From the NCBI GenBank assembly GCA_024689005.1, contig JAILDU010000041.1, positions 1-64,000 of the forward strand: 64,000 nt of DNA, in the 5' to 3' direction. The notes under the pieces were generated by a model that saw nothing but the letters and a program-made list of their open reading frames with translations, searched no databases and had not been told where the DNA came from. Below are positions 38,243 through 48,925 of this stretch, piece after piece; within the stretch, counting starts at the first letter, position 1; the number at the start of each line of letters is the position of its first letter. This DNA comes from Paludibacteraceae bacterium (GTDB lineage: Bacteria; Bacteroidota; Bacteroidia; Bacteroidales; Paludibacteraceae). A program made the position numbers and the translations under genes.

Positions 38243-39871
38243 ATGGCAAAAGATATTACATACAATACCGAAGCGCGTGAAGCGCTGAAGCGTGGCGTTG
38301 ACCAATTGGCTAACGCAGTCAAAGTGACCCTCGGACCGAAGGGACGCAATGTTATTATCGACAAGAAATACGGCGCTCCGCATATCACCAAAGATGGTGT
38401 TAGCGTAGCTAAAGAGATTGATCTCAAGGATCCGGCTGAGAACCTCGGAGCACAACTCGTCAAAGAGGTGGCTTCCAAGACTGGAGACCAAGCCGGTGAT
38501 GGTACTACTACTGCTACCGTTTTGGCGCAAGCCATCGTTGGCGTTGGACTCAAGAACGTAGCTGCTGGTGCTAACCCACTCGACCTCAAACGTGGTATTG
38601 ACAAGGCTGTCGCTGCTGTCGTTGAGGAGATTAAGAAGAATGCGGTTGTTGTTGGCAACGATTTTGATAAGATTGAGCAAGTGGCTACCGTTTCTGCTAA
38701 CAACGATGCAGAGATTGGCAAACTTATCGCTGACGCTATGCGCAAAGTATCCAAAGACGGCGTAATCACTATCGGAGAAGCTAAGGGAATGGACACCACT
38801 ATTGATGTCGTACAAGGCATGCAGTTCGACCGCGGTTACATTAGTCCGTACTTCGTTACCAATACCGAAGAAATGCTCGTTGAAATGGAGAAACCATATA
38901 TCCTCATCTACGATAAGAAGATCTCTAACCTCAAGGAGTTGCTGCCCGTCCTCGAACCGGCCGTTCAGAGTGGACGTCCATTGCTCATCATCGCAGAAGA
39001 TGTTGATAGCGAAGCTCTTACTGCTCTTGTAGTCAACCGCTTGCGTGCTCAACTGAAGATCTGCGCTGTTAAGGCACCTGGATTCGGAGACCGCCGCAAA
39101 GAGATGCTCGAGGATATCGCTATTCTCACCGGTGGTACAGTTATCAGCGAGGAGAAAGGTATCAAACTTGACCAAGCTACTCTTGAAATGCTCGGTACAG
39201 CCGAAACGATTACTGTTAGCAAGGATAACACTACTATCGTTAATGGAGCCGGCAACAAGGATGCTATCGCTGCACGTGTCAGCCAAATCAAAGCACAAAT
39301 TGCTGCCACCAAGTCCACTTACGACAAGGAGAAACTGCAGGAACGTCTCGCTAAACTTGCCGGCGGTGTCGCACAACTCAATGTCGGAGCTGCTAGTGAA
39401 GTAGAAATGAAGGAGAAGAAAGACCGCGTTGATGACGCCCTTTCTGCTACTCGTGCTGCTGTAGAAGAAGGTATTGTTCCGGGTGGTGGAGTTATGTACA
39501 TCCGCGCACAAAAAGCTTTGGAGAACCTCAAGGGCGCCAACGAAGACGAACAAACCGGTATTGAAATCATCCGTCGCGCTATAGAAGAGCCACTCCGCCA
39601 AATCGTTGCTAACGCTGGCGAAGAAGGAGCTGTCGTAGTGGACAAAGTACGTGCTGGCAAAGCTGACTTCGGATACAATGCACGCAAAGACACCTACGAG
39701 AACCTGTTTGACGCAGGAGTCGTAGATCCGGCTAAGGTTACACGTGTGGCATTGGAAAACGCAGCCTCTATTGCAGGTATGTTCCTGACAACAGAGTGCG
39801 TAATCGTTGATCACCCGGAGGAGCACGCTGCTCCTGCGATGCCTAATCCGGGAATGGGTGGAATGATGTAA
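38243..39871 (+). CDS. groEL: Chaperonin GroEL
   Basis: [26 protein letters not shown]...[12 protein letters not shown]...C-terminal PNPGMGGMM. Confidence 0.99.
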   Translation: MAKDITYNTEAREALKRGVDQLANAVKVTLGPKGRNVIIDKKYGAPHITKDGVSVAKEIDLKDPAENLGAQLVKEVASKTGDQAGDGTTTATVLAQAIVGVGLKNVAAGANPLDLKRGIDKAVAAVVEEIKKNAVVVGNDFDKIEQVATVSANNDAEIGKLIADAMRKVSKDGVITIGEAKGMDTTIDVVQGMQFDRGYISPYFVTNTEEMLVEMEKPYILIYDKKISNLKELLPVLEPAVQSGRPLLIIAEDVDSEALTALVVNRLRAQLKICAVKAPGFGDRRKEMLEDIAILTGGTVISEEKGIKLDQATLEMLGTAETITVSKDNTTIVNGAGNKDAIAARVSQIKAQIAATKSTYDKEKLQERLAKLAGGVAQLNVGAASEVEMKEKKDRVDDALSATRAAVEEGIVPGGGVMYIRAQKALENLKGANEDEQTGIEIIRRAIEEPLRQIVANAGEEGAVVVDKVRAGKADFGYNARKDTYENLFDAGVVDPAKVTRVALENAASIAGMFLTTECVIVDHPEEHAAPAMPNPGMGGMM

Positions 39872-41068
39872 TTATTCGTTCTGACTATTATAAGCCTCAA
39901 GGGCCTTGCGAAGGACTATCATTGCTTTCGCAAGGTCCTCTTTATTAAGCACATAGGCCATACGAACTTGATGACGTCCATCTTCCGGATGAGTATAGAA
40001 ACCCGTTCCGGGAGCCATCATCACCGTCGCACCTTCGTACGAAAAATCGGTTAGACACCACTTACAGAACTTCTCTACATCATCTACCGGCAATTGAACC
40101 ATCACATAGAACGCGCCTGTTGGAGCCGGAGCAAAAACTCCGGGTATTTGATTCAACTGATCTATTAGAAAATTACGACGACTCAAATACTCGTCATATA
40201 CTTCTTGCAAATACTCTTCTGGTGTAGAGAGCGAAGCTTCGGCTACCACCTGGCCGAACAAAGGTGGCGAAAGACGAGCTTGGCAAAATTTCATGACAGA
40301 CTCTCTTACTGCCTTGTTCTTTGTTATAAGCGCGCCTATACGTATTCCACACTCGCTATAACGTTTGGACACACTATCTACAAGAACTACATTCTCCTCT
40401 ATACCTTCCAAGTGACAAGCAGAGATATATGGCGACTTTGTATAGATAAACTCGCGGTAAACCTCATCTGAAATAAGATACAGATCGTATTTCTTCACCA
40501 AATCACGTATCTGACGCATCTCTTGTTTGGTGTATAGGTAACCGGTCGGATTATTCGGATTGCAAATCAATATAGCACGCGTTTGGGGCGTAATCTGCTT
40601 TTCAAACTCTTCTACTGGAGGCAATTTGAATCCATTCTCGATATGAGTCTTAACTGACTTAACTATTGCACCGCAGGAAATAGCAAATGCCATGTAGTTG
40701 GCGTACGATGGATCCGTTACGATGATTTCATCGCCTGGATTCAAACATGACATATACGCAAACATGATTGCTTCTGACCCGCCGGCAGTGATAATTATCT
40801 CATCCGGAGAAAGGTCTATACCATAATTAGCATAGTAACTTACCATCTTCGTTCTCAGTGATTTGAGACCTTGAGATGGCGAATATTCCAATATCTCAGG
40901 AGTAAAATTCTTTACTGCCTCCATTGCTTGTGGAGGTGTCTTTATGTCAGGCTGACCAATATTGAGATGATATACATGCGTACCTGCCAATTTGGCTGCG
41001 TCAGCATATTTTGCCAACTTGCGAATCGGACTTTCCGGCATCGACTGCGCACGAAGAGATATTTCCAT
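39872..41068 (-). CDS. PLP-dependent class I/II aminotransferase (aspartate aminotransferase-like)
   Basis: LNIGQPDIKTPPQAMEAV...ITAGGSEAIMFAY...CNPNNPTGYLY...LVDSVSKRYSECGIRIG. Confidence 0.93.
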   Translation of the reverse strand: MEISLRAQSMPESPIRKLAKYADAAKLAGTHVYHLNIGQPDIKTPPQAMEAVKNFTPEILEYSPSQGLKSLRTKMVSYYANYGIDLSPDEIIITAGGSEAIMFAYMSCLNPGDEIIVTDPSYANYMAFAISCGAIVKSVKTHIENGFKLPPVEEFEKQITPQTRAILICNPNNPTGYLYTKQEMRQIRDLVKKYDLYLISDEVYREFIYTKSPYISACHLEGIEENVVLVDSVSKRYSECGIRIGALITKNKAVRESVMKFCQARLSPPLFGQVVAEASLSTPEEYLQEVYDEYLSRRNFLIDQLNQIPGVFAPAPTGAFYVMVQLPVDDVEKFCKWCLTDFSYEGATVMMAPGTGFYTHPEDGRHQVRMAYVLNKEDLAKAMIVLRKALEAYNSQNE

Positions 41069-41195
41069 AAAATAATTATTTGCTTTACTTATAATACTTC
41101 TGTTTAAAACCTTTGCGATTGCAAAGGTACAGTTTTTTTTTTATACAGACAAATATTCAAACATTTTTTTGTCAAAAAGTCAAAAATTGGAAAAA

Positions 41196-41239
41196 TGACT
41201 ACGCGCGCTTGTGTATATGAAAAATTTTTTGTACCTTTG
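41196..41239 (+). promoter_or_regulatory. Promoter of ettA-like gene
   Basis: CGCGCGCTTG-N20-TACCTTTG. Confidence 0.65.
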
Positions 41240-41263
41240 CGCCCGATTTTATTTTGGTATATT

Positions 41264-42898
41264 ATGGCAGATGACAAAAAGATAATTTTTTCAATGGTGG
41301 GAGTCAGTAAGACTTTCCCTCCTCAAAAACGAGTCTTAAACAACATTTACCTGAGTTTCTTCTATGGTGCCAAAATCGGCATAATCGGTCTAAATGGTAG
41401 CGGAAAATCTACTTTGATGAAGATTATTGCCGGCGTAGAGAAAGAGTATCAGGGAGAAGTGGTCTTCTCTCCGGGTTATTCCGTCGGATACTTGGAGCAG
41501 GAACCGCACCTCGACAACAGCAAAACCGTACGCGAGGTAGTGCAAGAGGGCGTGAAGGAAGTAACGGACCTGCTGGCCGAGTACGATGCCATCAACATGG
41601 CTTTTGCAGAGCCGGATGCAGATTTCGACAAACTGTTGGCGCGCCAAACCGAACTGCAGGACAAACTGGATGCTGCGGACGCATGGAATCTGGACCAACG
41701 TCTGAACCTTGCGATGGCCGCTTTGGCTTGCCCGCCTGCGGATGCCAATGTAGCCACCTTGTCCGGAGGTGAGCGTCGCCGCGTGGCGCTGTGCCGTCTG
41801 TTGCTCAGCAAACCGGATATATTGCTGTTGGACGAGCCGACCAACCACTTGGATGCAGAGAGTATCGACCGATTGGAGAAAATACTGCACGACTACGAAG
41901 GAACGGTGATTTGCGTAACGCACGACCGTTATTTCCTGGACCACGTAGCAGGATGGATTTTGGAGTTGGATCGCGGCGAAGGTATTCCTTGGAAAGGCAA
42001 TTATTCGGGTTGGTTGGAGCAGAAAGCTGCCCGCATGGCGCAAGAGGAGAAGCAGGCCAGCAAGCGTCGCAAGACTTTGGAACGCGAGTTGGAATGGGTA
42101 CGCATGGCGCCGAAAGCACGCCACGCCAAGTCTGCAGCCCGTCTGAATGCATATGACAAGATGTTGAACGAAGAACAGAAAGAGCGCGAGGAGCGTCTGG
42201 AGATATTCATTCCTAACGGTCCGCGTTTGGGTAATAAGGTCATAGATGCAGAAGGCGTTGCCAAATCGTTTGGTGAACGCGAACTGTTCCATGATATGAA
42301 CTTTGTTCTTCCGCCAAACGGCATTGTGGGCGTGATTGGTCCAAACGGAGCCGGTAAGACTACCCTCTTCCGTATGATTATGGGTATGGAGAAAGCCGAC
42401 AAAGGTACATTCAGTGTAGGCGAGACAGTCAAGATTGGCTATGTGGACCAGCAGCACTCCAATATCGATCCGGAAAAGACCGTATTCCAGACCATTGCCA
42501 ACGGAACGGAGTTCATCCGCGTCGGCGGCAAAGAAGTGAATGCACGTGCTTACCTGAGCCGATTCAACTTCACCGGCGCAGACCAGGAGAAGAAATGCGG
42601 CGTGCTGTCGGGCGGTGAACGAAACCGCTTGCATCTGGCCCTTACGCTGAAGAGCGAAGCCAATGTGCTGTTGCTGGACGAGCCGACCAACGATATAGAT
42701 GTTAATACGCTGCGTGCGCTGGAGGAAGGTCTCGAGGCCTTTGCCGGCTGCGCCGTAGTTATCAGCCACGACCGTTGGTTCCTGGATCGTATATGCACGC
42801 ACATTCTGTCGTACGAAGGCGACGGCAAGGTTGTTTGGTACGAGGGAAGTTATTCGGAGTTTGAAAACTGGAAACTGGCACAACAGGAGGCTAACTGA
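41264..42898 (+). CDS. ettA: ABC-F ATPase, EttA-like energy-dependent translational throttle
   Basis: Tandem Walker A GLNGSGKSTLMK / GPNGAGKTTLFR and LSGGERRRVALCRLLL / LSGGERNRLHLALTL; start ATG 41264. Confidence 0.94.
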   Translation: MADDKKIIFSMVGVSKTFPPQKRVLNNIYLSFFYGAKIGIIGLNGSGKSTLMKIIAGVEKEYQGEVVFSPGYSVGYLEQEPHLDNSKTVREVVQEGVKEVTDLLAEYDAINMAFAEPDADFDKLLARQTELQDKLDAADAWNLDQRLNLAMAALACPPADANVATLSGGERRRVALCRLLLSKPDILLLDEPTNHLDAESIDRLEKILHDYEGTVICVTHDRYFLDHVAGWILELDRGEGIPWKGNYSGWLEQKAARMAQEEKQASKRRKTLERELEWVRMAPKARHAKSAARLNAYDKMLNEEQKEREERLEIFIPNGPRLGNKVIDAEGVAKSFGERELFHDMNFVLPPNGIVGVIGPNGAGKTTLFRMIMGMEKADKGTFSVGETVKIGYVDQQHSNIDPEKTVFQTIANGTEFIRVGGKEVNARAYLSRFNFTGADQEKKCGVLSGGERNRLHLALTLKSEANVLLLDEPTNDIDVNTLRALEEGLEAFAGCAVVISHDRWFLDRICTHILSYEGDGKVVWYEGSYSEFENWKLAQQEAN

Positions 42899-43782
42899 TG
42901 TATAAGCAGACCGACAAGATGTGCGACCTGATGGCTCGCGAAGAAGAAGCGATACAGATTATCAGTCGCTTTGGGTTGAGTATGGGTGTGGGCGAACAGA
43001 CCATTGACGAAGTGTGCCAAGCGCACGGTTTGCACACACCTACTTTTCTTGCGGTCGTTAATCACAAGCTGTTTCGCCAGAAACCGGTAGTAGAGGATAT
43101 AGACCTGCAAACGCTGCAGAAATATTTGCGTCAGGCGCATACCTATTTCCTGGACTACCGTTTGCCGCGTTTGCGCCAGGCGATGACTGAGGCCATCAAT
43201 GCGGCAGATGAATCGGACAGAATTCCGACGCTCATACTACGATGTTTTGACGAATTTGTTCAGGAGATACGTATTCATATCGATCACGAGAATGCCGGTA
43301 TGTATGAGGAACATGAACATGATGACCAGCGTATTTCGGATAAACTGGCAGAAATAAAAAAATTGATTATCAAGTATTATCCGGGTAATTCTGATAACGA
43401 GAGAGAGAACATAATCAGTTATCGTTTGATTAGCGCTATGAGTGATTTGTGGCACGCTGAATTGGATTTCTCGGACCATTGTGACATAGAGGACGATATT
43501 CTGCGCCCGGCCTTAGCCATTCAGGCAGACACAAAACATCGGCACACTACTCCCAAAGAAGAAACAGAAGAATTGAGTGACCGTGAACGCGACATCCTCA
43601 TCGAATTGGTCCGCGGTCGTAGCAACAAAGAAATAGCTGATGTACTATGTATATCCACACATACAGTCATTACTCACCGCAAGAATATCAGCCGCAAACT
43701 GAATATCCATTCTACTGCGGGTTTGACAATCTATGCGATTGTAAATAAATTGGTTGATATCAAGGAGTTGAACGGTTGTTAA
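42898..43782 (+). CDS. Hemerythrin-like (RIC/ScdA-type) sensor fused to LuxR-type HTH
   Basis: EEAIQIISRFGLSMGVGEQTIDEVCQAHGL (DUF542-like), HIDHENAGMYEEHEHDD...WHAELDFSDHCDIEDDIL His-rich helices, C-terminal LSDRERDILIELVRGRSNKEIADVLCISTHTVITHRKNISRKL. Confidence 0.8.
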   Translation: MYKQTDKMCDLMAREEEAIQIISRFGLSMGVGEQTIDEVCQAHGLHTPTFLAVVNHKLFRQKPVVEDIDLQTLQKYLRQAHTYFLDYRLPRLRQAMTEAINAADESDRIPTLILRCFDEFVQEIRIHIDHENAGMYEEHEHDDQRISDKLAEIKKLIIKYYPGNSDNERENIISYRLISAMSDLWHAELDFSDHCDIEDDILRPALAIQADTKHRHTTPKEETEELSDRERDILIELVRGRSNKEIADVLCISTHTVITHRKNISRKLNIHSTAGLTIYAIVNKLVDIKELNGC

Positions 43783-44666
43783 GACGTGTAACGACATATA
43801 TCCGTCAACGCGGATTGCTTGACATAAGCAAACCTGTATTGGTTGGCATAAGTGGCGGCGCAGATAGCGTGGCTCTTTTAGATGTATTGCATGAAGCCGG
43901 TTACTCATGCATTGCTGCTCATTGCAATTTCCATCTGCGTGGAGAAGAAAGCCAACGAGACGAAGACTTTGTATGCACACTATGCAACCAGATGTCTATC
44001 CAGTTAGAAAGAACCTCTTTTGACACGCTCACTTACGCGCGGGCGCACAATGAGAGCATTGAATTAGCTGCGCGCGAATTGCGCTATACGTGGTTTGATC
44101 AAATGGCCCAAAAACACAATTGTCAAGCAGTTGCGGTTGCACACCATCAAAACGACCAAGCAGAGACATTACTGATGAATTTGCGACGAGGATGCGGACT
44201 GCGAGGATTGGTTGGTATGCGTCCAATAAGCGTAAATGCCTATGCGCCGAATGGAGTGCCCATTGTACGTCCTCTATTGTGTACTACACGTGACTACATA
44301 GAGCATTACCTTCGTGATAAGCGACACTTGGAATGGGTCAACGACTCTACCAACACTGACACCTCTATCACACGTAACGCCATTCGCGAACAACTACGTG
44401 CATATAGCAAATCTGATATTGAACATATGGCACAAACAGCAGACAGACTTCAAGGATATGTGGATATAATAGAGGGCAAAGAAACACGCGAAGCGGGACA
44501 AACAAGATTATACGAAGAACTTCGCGAGTGCAACTTCGCTGAAATTGATAAAATATACGATGCGTTACAACGCGGTGAGGGCGGAAAAACATTCCGTTCC
44601 AAAACGCACATTGCTACCATCAAACATGGAAAGTTGAAGATTACAACATGCGACACTACGGAATAA
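43776..44666 (+). CDS. tilS: tRNA(Ile)-lysidine synthase (short form)
   Basis: VLVGISGGADSVALLDVLHEAGYSCIAAHCNFHLRGEES...VAHHQNDQAETLLMNLRRG. Confidence 0.93.
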   Translation: MLRRVTTYIRQRGLLDISKPVLVGISGGADSVALLDVLHEAGYSCIAAHCNFHLRGEESQRDEDFVCTLCNQMSIQLERTSFDTLTYARAHNESIELAARELRYTWFDQMAQKHNCQAVAVAHHQNDQAETLLMNLRRGCGLRGLVGMRPISVNAYAPNGVPIVRPLLCTTRDYIEHYLRDKRHLEWVNDSTNTDTSITRNAIREQLRAYSKSDIEHMAQTADRLQGYVDIIEGKETREAGQTRLYEELRECNFAEIDKIYDALQRGEGGKTFRSKTHIATIKHGKLKITTCDTTE

Positions 44667-45361
44667 TAGGATACCCGCTACACCACTCATTTTCTGCTCG
44701 TTATTTCAACGAGAAGTTTGAGCGTGAACATATTGATGCAGAGTACTCTTTATACTCCATTGATGAGCACAATGCTGACCAAATGAGAAAGTATATTGAC
44801 AATCTGGACGGAGTGAATATTACCTTTCCTTACAAGCGAAAGGTTATTCCATTGTTAGATCGTTTGGACGAAACAGCTACAGAAATAGGAGCCGTAAATG
44901 TTGTTCATAATGGCATTGGGTACAATACCGATTGTATTGGTTTTATGAACTCGTTACAGCCCCTTCTGCGTAGAGATGACCAGCGAGCGTTAGTACTCGG
45001 CACAGGAGGAGCAGCCAGAGCTGTATGCTATGGGCTAAAAAAAATGGGAATTTCTCACACTCTCGTTAGTCGCATTTCACAGAATAACATATTGTGCTAT
45101 GCAGATTTGACAAGAGAAGTTATGAACGGACACACCATCATCGTTAACTGCACTCCACTGGGAATGTTGCCTGACGTTGATTCATGTCCACCTATACCAT
45201 ACGAATATATTTCGGCACGCCATTTGTTGTTCGACTGTGTCTATAATCCCGCAGAGACATTATTTCTCTACAAAGGCAAGGCAAAAGGAGCGGCGACTCG
45301 CAATGGTATGGAAATGTTAATTGGCCAAGCAGAGGCAGCTTGGAAAATTTGGAATAGTTAA
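44648..45361 (+). CDS. aroE: Shikimate dehydrogenase
   Basis: YGIIGYPLHHSFSARYFNEKF...GVNITFPYKRKVI...VLGTGGAARAV...NCTPLGM. Confidence 0.95.
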   Translation: MRHYGIIGYPLHHSFSARYFNEKFEREHIDAEYSLYSIDEHNADQMRKYIDNLDGVNITFPYKRKVIPLLDRLDETATEIGAVNVVHNGIGYNTDCIGFMNSLQPLLRRDDQRALVLGTGGAARAVCYGLKKMGISHTLVSRISQNNILCYADLTREVMNGHTIIVNCTPLGMLPDVDSCPPIPYEYISARHLLFDCVYNPAETLFLYKGKAKGAATRNGMEMLIGQAEAAWKIWNS

Positions 45362-45372
45362 GAGACAAAGAT

Positions 45373-46443
45373 ATGGTAAAAAGATTTTTTGGATTACTCG
45401 GAGCTGTAGTGATATGTAGCATGACACAAGCTCAACTATTAAAACAAAACGAGATGGTACTTGTGTACTATACTCCCAAAAACTATGTAAATATTGATTT
45501 TGAATACAATGTGGAGATTCGCGAAGCGGGTCCTTATGCCAAGTATGCCGAATCACTACTGGGCGTAACCAACGCTATTCGCGAAAATAGTTCTGCATAT
45601 GTGCTAAACAAAGTTGAAATCGGAACTATTACCATTGCCGATACTACACGTGTTCACAAGATTTATTCCGAGACGGGCTTTCCCGCACAATTGCTAACCT
45701 TAGATAACCGCGGGTTGTTATTGGGTTACAATTTACCATATGAAGCAGAAACTAAAACTAATCGAAACATCTCACACCAAAAAGCGGAAGTTACATATCC
45801 GGATGCTATGCCGCTGACAGACGAACAACTCGATTTCCGTAAAGAGGAAGAACGCGCTAAAGCCATCGCCAAACAAATATACCGTATCCGCGAAAGTCGT
45901 CTGTATCTCTTGAGTGGAGAGGTAGAGCATGCTCCTGCAGACGGTAAAGCCATGCAACTCGTTTTGGATGAGATGAAGAAAGAGGAGACTCAGTTGGTCT
46001 CACTCTTTACAGGGCACATTACGAAACGTACGGAGCATTACAACGCAACCTTCATGCCTAGTGAAAATGGCAAAAAAGATAAAGAAGAATGGCTGTTGTT
46101 TTTCTCAAAAGAAAATGGCTTCACTTTACCCGAAAATCTGGATGCAGATACAATCACTATATCGTTAACTGCCTCATGGCAAACATACAAACCTATAGAG
46201 ATTACAAAGAAGAGTGCTAAACAGGACAAGAATGCTCCTCTGCCATCTCAGTTTACATATAACTTACCGGGTAGCGCCGAGATATTGGTTGAGTTCCAAG
46301 ACAAATTTTTAGGTCGGAAAGTACTACCGATTGCACAATTTGGCATAGATGTGCCATTGTCACGTGACTTATTTACTGGCACAGCACTACCTATTATCCG
46401 CTTTAATACTCAAACAGGAAACATCGAATCCATATCCAAATGA
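45373..46443 (+). CDS. DUF4831 family secreted protein
   Basis: MVKRFFGLLGAVVICSMTQAQ...LVYYTPKNYVNIDFEYNVEIREAGPYAKYAESLLG. Confidence 0.82.
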   Translation: MVKRFFGLLGAVVICSMTQAQLLKQNEMVLVYYTPKNYVNIDFEYNVEIREAGPYAKYAESLLGVTNAIRENSSAYVLNKVEIGTITIADTTRVHKIYSETGFPAQLLTLDNRGLLLGYNLPYEAETKTNRNISHQKAEVTYPDAMPLTDEQLDFRKEEERAKAIAKQIYRIRESRLYLLSGEVEHAPADGKAMQLVLDEMKKEETQLVSLFTGHITKRTEHYNATFMPSENGKKDKEEWLLFFSKENGFTLPENLDADTITISLTASWQTYKPIEITKKSAKQDKNAPLPSQFTYNLPGSAEILVEFQDKFLGRKVLPIAQFGIDVPLSRDLFTGTALPIIRFNTQTGNIESISK

Positions 46444-47348
46444 AAAAAACATTCTCCATATTATGTTTGTTGCTTTGCACCTTCTATTTGTCGGCGCAAG
46501 AGTTAAAATGTACTGTCACTATCAATTCGGACAAGGTAGAGGGTTCGAGTAAACAGGTTTTCAATACGTTGAAGACCTCTATCGAAGAATATATGAACCA
46601 AAATCGCTGGACCAACATGACTTTTGCCGAGCATGAAAAAATAGAATGCTCCATGCTGATAGTGGTCAATAAGGTGGAAAACAATCTATATACTTGCGAA
46701 ATGACCTTGCAAAGTCGTCGTCCTGTGTATGGAACAACCTATACAACGCCTCTTTTGAATTTCAAGGACAAAGCGTTCAACTTTACGTATCAGGAGTATG
46801 ACCGTATTGAGTATCAGCAAAATCAGTTCACGACCAATTTAACTGCTATGTTGGCCTTCTACTGCTACTTGATTCTCGGTCATGATATGGATAGTTATCA
46901 GCGTTTAGGTGGAACACCGTTCTTTCAGCAATGCGAAGATATCGTAAATGCTTGTCAGTCAGCAAGTATGGAAAATACCGAGCAGACCGGCTGGCGAGCG
47001 TTTGAGAGTAATCGTAGCCGCTATGCCATTACCAACAATTTGATGGACGAAGCCTTCCGCAAATACCGCGAGTTTTATTACACCTACCATCGTCTCGGTT
47101 TGGATGAGATGGCATCTAATGTCACAAACGGTCGCAATCGCATAGCCGAAGGACTTCCTGTTCTACGCGAAGCATATCGAGCACGACCTGCAACTTATGT
47201 CATCAATACTTTCCTTGACGCGAAAGCTGAGGAATTGGTAGATATCTTCAAACGCGGCACAGACAAAGAGAAGAAGAATGTACAAGAAATTCTGATGGAT
47301 ATTGACCCGACAAGGCAAAACACGTACGATAAAATAACACAAAACTAA
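46440..47348 (+). CDS. DUF4835 family secreted protein
   Basis: QELKCTVTINSDKVEGSSKQVFNTLKTSIEEYMNQNRWTNMTFAEHEKIECSMLIVV. Confidence 0.85.
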   Translation: MKKTFSILCLLLCTFYLSAQELKCTVTINSDKVEGSSKQVFNTLKTSIEEYMNQNRWTNMTFAEHEKIECSMLIVVNKVENNLYTCEMTLQSRRPVYGTTYTTPLLNFKDKAFNFTYQEYDRIEYQQNQFTTNLTAMLAFYCYLILGHDMDSYQRLGGTPFFQQCEDIVNACQSASMENTEQTGWRAFESNRSRYAITNNLMDEAFRKYREFYYTYHRLGLDEMASNVTNGRNRIAEGLPVLREAYRARPATYVINTFLDAKAEELVDIFKRGTDKEKKNVQEILMDIDPTRQNTYDKITQN

Positions 47349-48925
47349 TGCTGAAACACTTACACATAGAAAATTACGCACTCATCAGCCATCTGGACAT
47401 TGATTTTTGTAATGGTTTTTCTGTTCTTACAGGAGAGACCGGAGCCGGTAAATCAATTATCCTTGGTGCCTTAGCTTTAGTCATGGGTGCTCGTGCGGAT
47501 AGCAAAGTTATCACTGATGGTGAAGAACGCTGCATCATTGAGGCCGAATTTGATGAAGGCATCGTGCGCCGCGAGCTATATAGCAATGGGAAAAGTCGAT
47601 CCTTTGTAGATGACGGATTAGTCACACTACAAGAACTGAAAGAACTATCGGCTCGTCTCATTGATATTCATTCACAACATGCAAATTTATTGTTGGAGAG
47701 CAATGCTTTCCAATTGAGCATTGTTGATGCTATTGCAGACAATGATAAGTTACTATCCACGTACTCTATACAATATGAAAAATGGCAACAAGCAGCAAGT
47801 GCGTTAGCGGAACTAAAAAGACTTGCATCTCAGAGCCAAAAAGATGCCGATTATATTTTATTCCGTTATCAAGCGTTGTCTGACGCAAATCTCCAAGAGG
47901 GAGAATTAGAGGAATTAGAGGCTGAGCACTATCGTTTGAGCCACGCTGAGGATATTCGCAGTGCATTAGAAACAGTAGTGAATGCTTTGACCGGAGAAGG
48001 AGCTAGTGCTACAGAGTTATTACATCAATGTCATTTGGAAGAAGCAGCTCCTGAATTGCAAGAACGTATCGAAAGTGCTCGTATTGAACTCCAAGATATT
48101 AGTCGAGAAGCAGAACGCCTGGCAGAACGAACTGAAATGGATCCGGAACGCTTGCAATGGTTAGACGAACGCATTGGACTTATTAATGGTCTTTTAAGAA
48201 AATACGATGCACAAGACGAACAAGACTTAATACGTCAACGCGATGATTTGGCACAACAAGTCAATCGCCTTGATACATTCGACCACGATATTGCAGAAGC
48301 AGAAGAAACACTACAAACTTGTACCAACGAGTTGCAAAAGATAGCAGACCGCTTACGTCAAGCACGTCAGGCAGCCACTCCGCGAATCTGCAAACGCTTG
48401 ATTAGTGAACTCAAACGTTTAGGAATAGCACATGCAAATGTTGATATGCAATTTATAGCTCTCAACGAGTTTACGTCAACTGGGAAAGATGAAGTGCAAC
48501 TGCTCTTTGCGGCCAACCTCAACCAAAGTTTGCGTCCCGTCAGCGAAGTGGCATCCGGAGGAGAAATGAGCCGATTAATGCTTTGCGTCAAGGCGCTAAT
48601 TGCAGGACGAAAGGGATTGCCAACTATCATCTTTGACGAGATAGACACCGGAGTTAGCGGAGATGTTGCCACGCAGATGGCGCATACAATGCGCGAAATA
48701 GCCGTTTCCCGACAAGTGATTGCGATCACTCACTTGCCACAGATTGCAGCCCTTGGTCAAACACATTATTGTGTTTACAAAGAAGATACGGCTACTCGAA
48801 CGGAAACCCATATACGCTTACTGAACGCAGAAGAAAGAATAACAGAAATAGCCTCAATGCTAAGCGGGAAGAAACCATCGCCTGAGGCTATAGCAAACGC
48901 AAAACAACTATTATGCTACCATTAG
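47348..48925 (+). CDS. recN: DNA repair protein RecN
   Basis: MLKHLHIENYALISHLDIDFCNGFSVLTGETGAGKSIILGAL...ASGGEMSRLMLCVKAL...IFDEIDTGVSG. Confidence 0.97.
   Translation: MLKHLHIENYALISHLDIDFCNGFSVLTGETGAGKSIILGALALVMGARADSKVITDGEERCIIEAEFDEGIVRRELYSNGKSRSFVDDGLVTLQELKELSARLIDIHSQHANLLLESNAFQLSIVDAIADNDKLLSTYSIQYEKWQQAASALAELKRLASQSQKDADYILFRYQALSDANLQEGELEELEAEHYRLSHAEDIRSALETVVNALTGEGASATELLHQCHLEEAAPELQERIESARIELQDISREAERLAERTEMDPERLQWLDERIGLINGLLRKYDAQDEQDLIRQRDDLAQQVNRLDTFDHDIAEAEETLQTCTNELQKIADRLRQARQAATPRICKRLISELKRLGIAHANVDMQFIALNEFTSTGKDEVQLLFAANLNQSLRPVSEVASGGEMSRLMLCVKALIAGRKGLPTIIFDEIDTGVSGDVATQMAHTMREIAVSRQVIAITHLPQIAALGQTHYCVYKEDTATRTETHIRLLNAEERITEIASMLSGKKPSPEAIANAKQLLCYH

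Noticed and set aside
38225-39826. 533-aa minus-strand ORF
   Set aside because: Antisense to groEL, whose plus-strand product is unmistakable; the antisense translation has no recognisable domain and is a codon-bias artefact.
41390-42883. 497-aa minus-strand ORF
   Set aside because: Antisense to ettA, which has both ABC cassettes intact; no domain in the antisense product.
47881-47930. GAATTAGAGG repeat in recN
   Set aside because: 9-bp codon-periodic Leu-Glu-Glu coding repeat in a coiled coil, explained by protein sequence and not in the 11-bp register.
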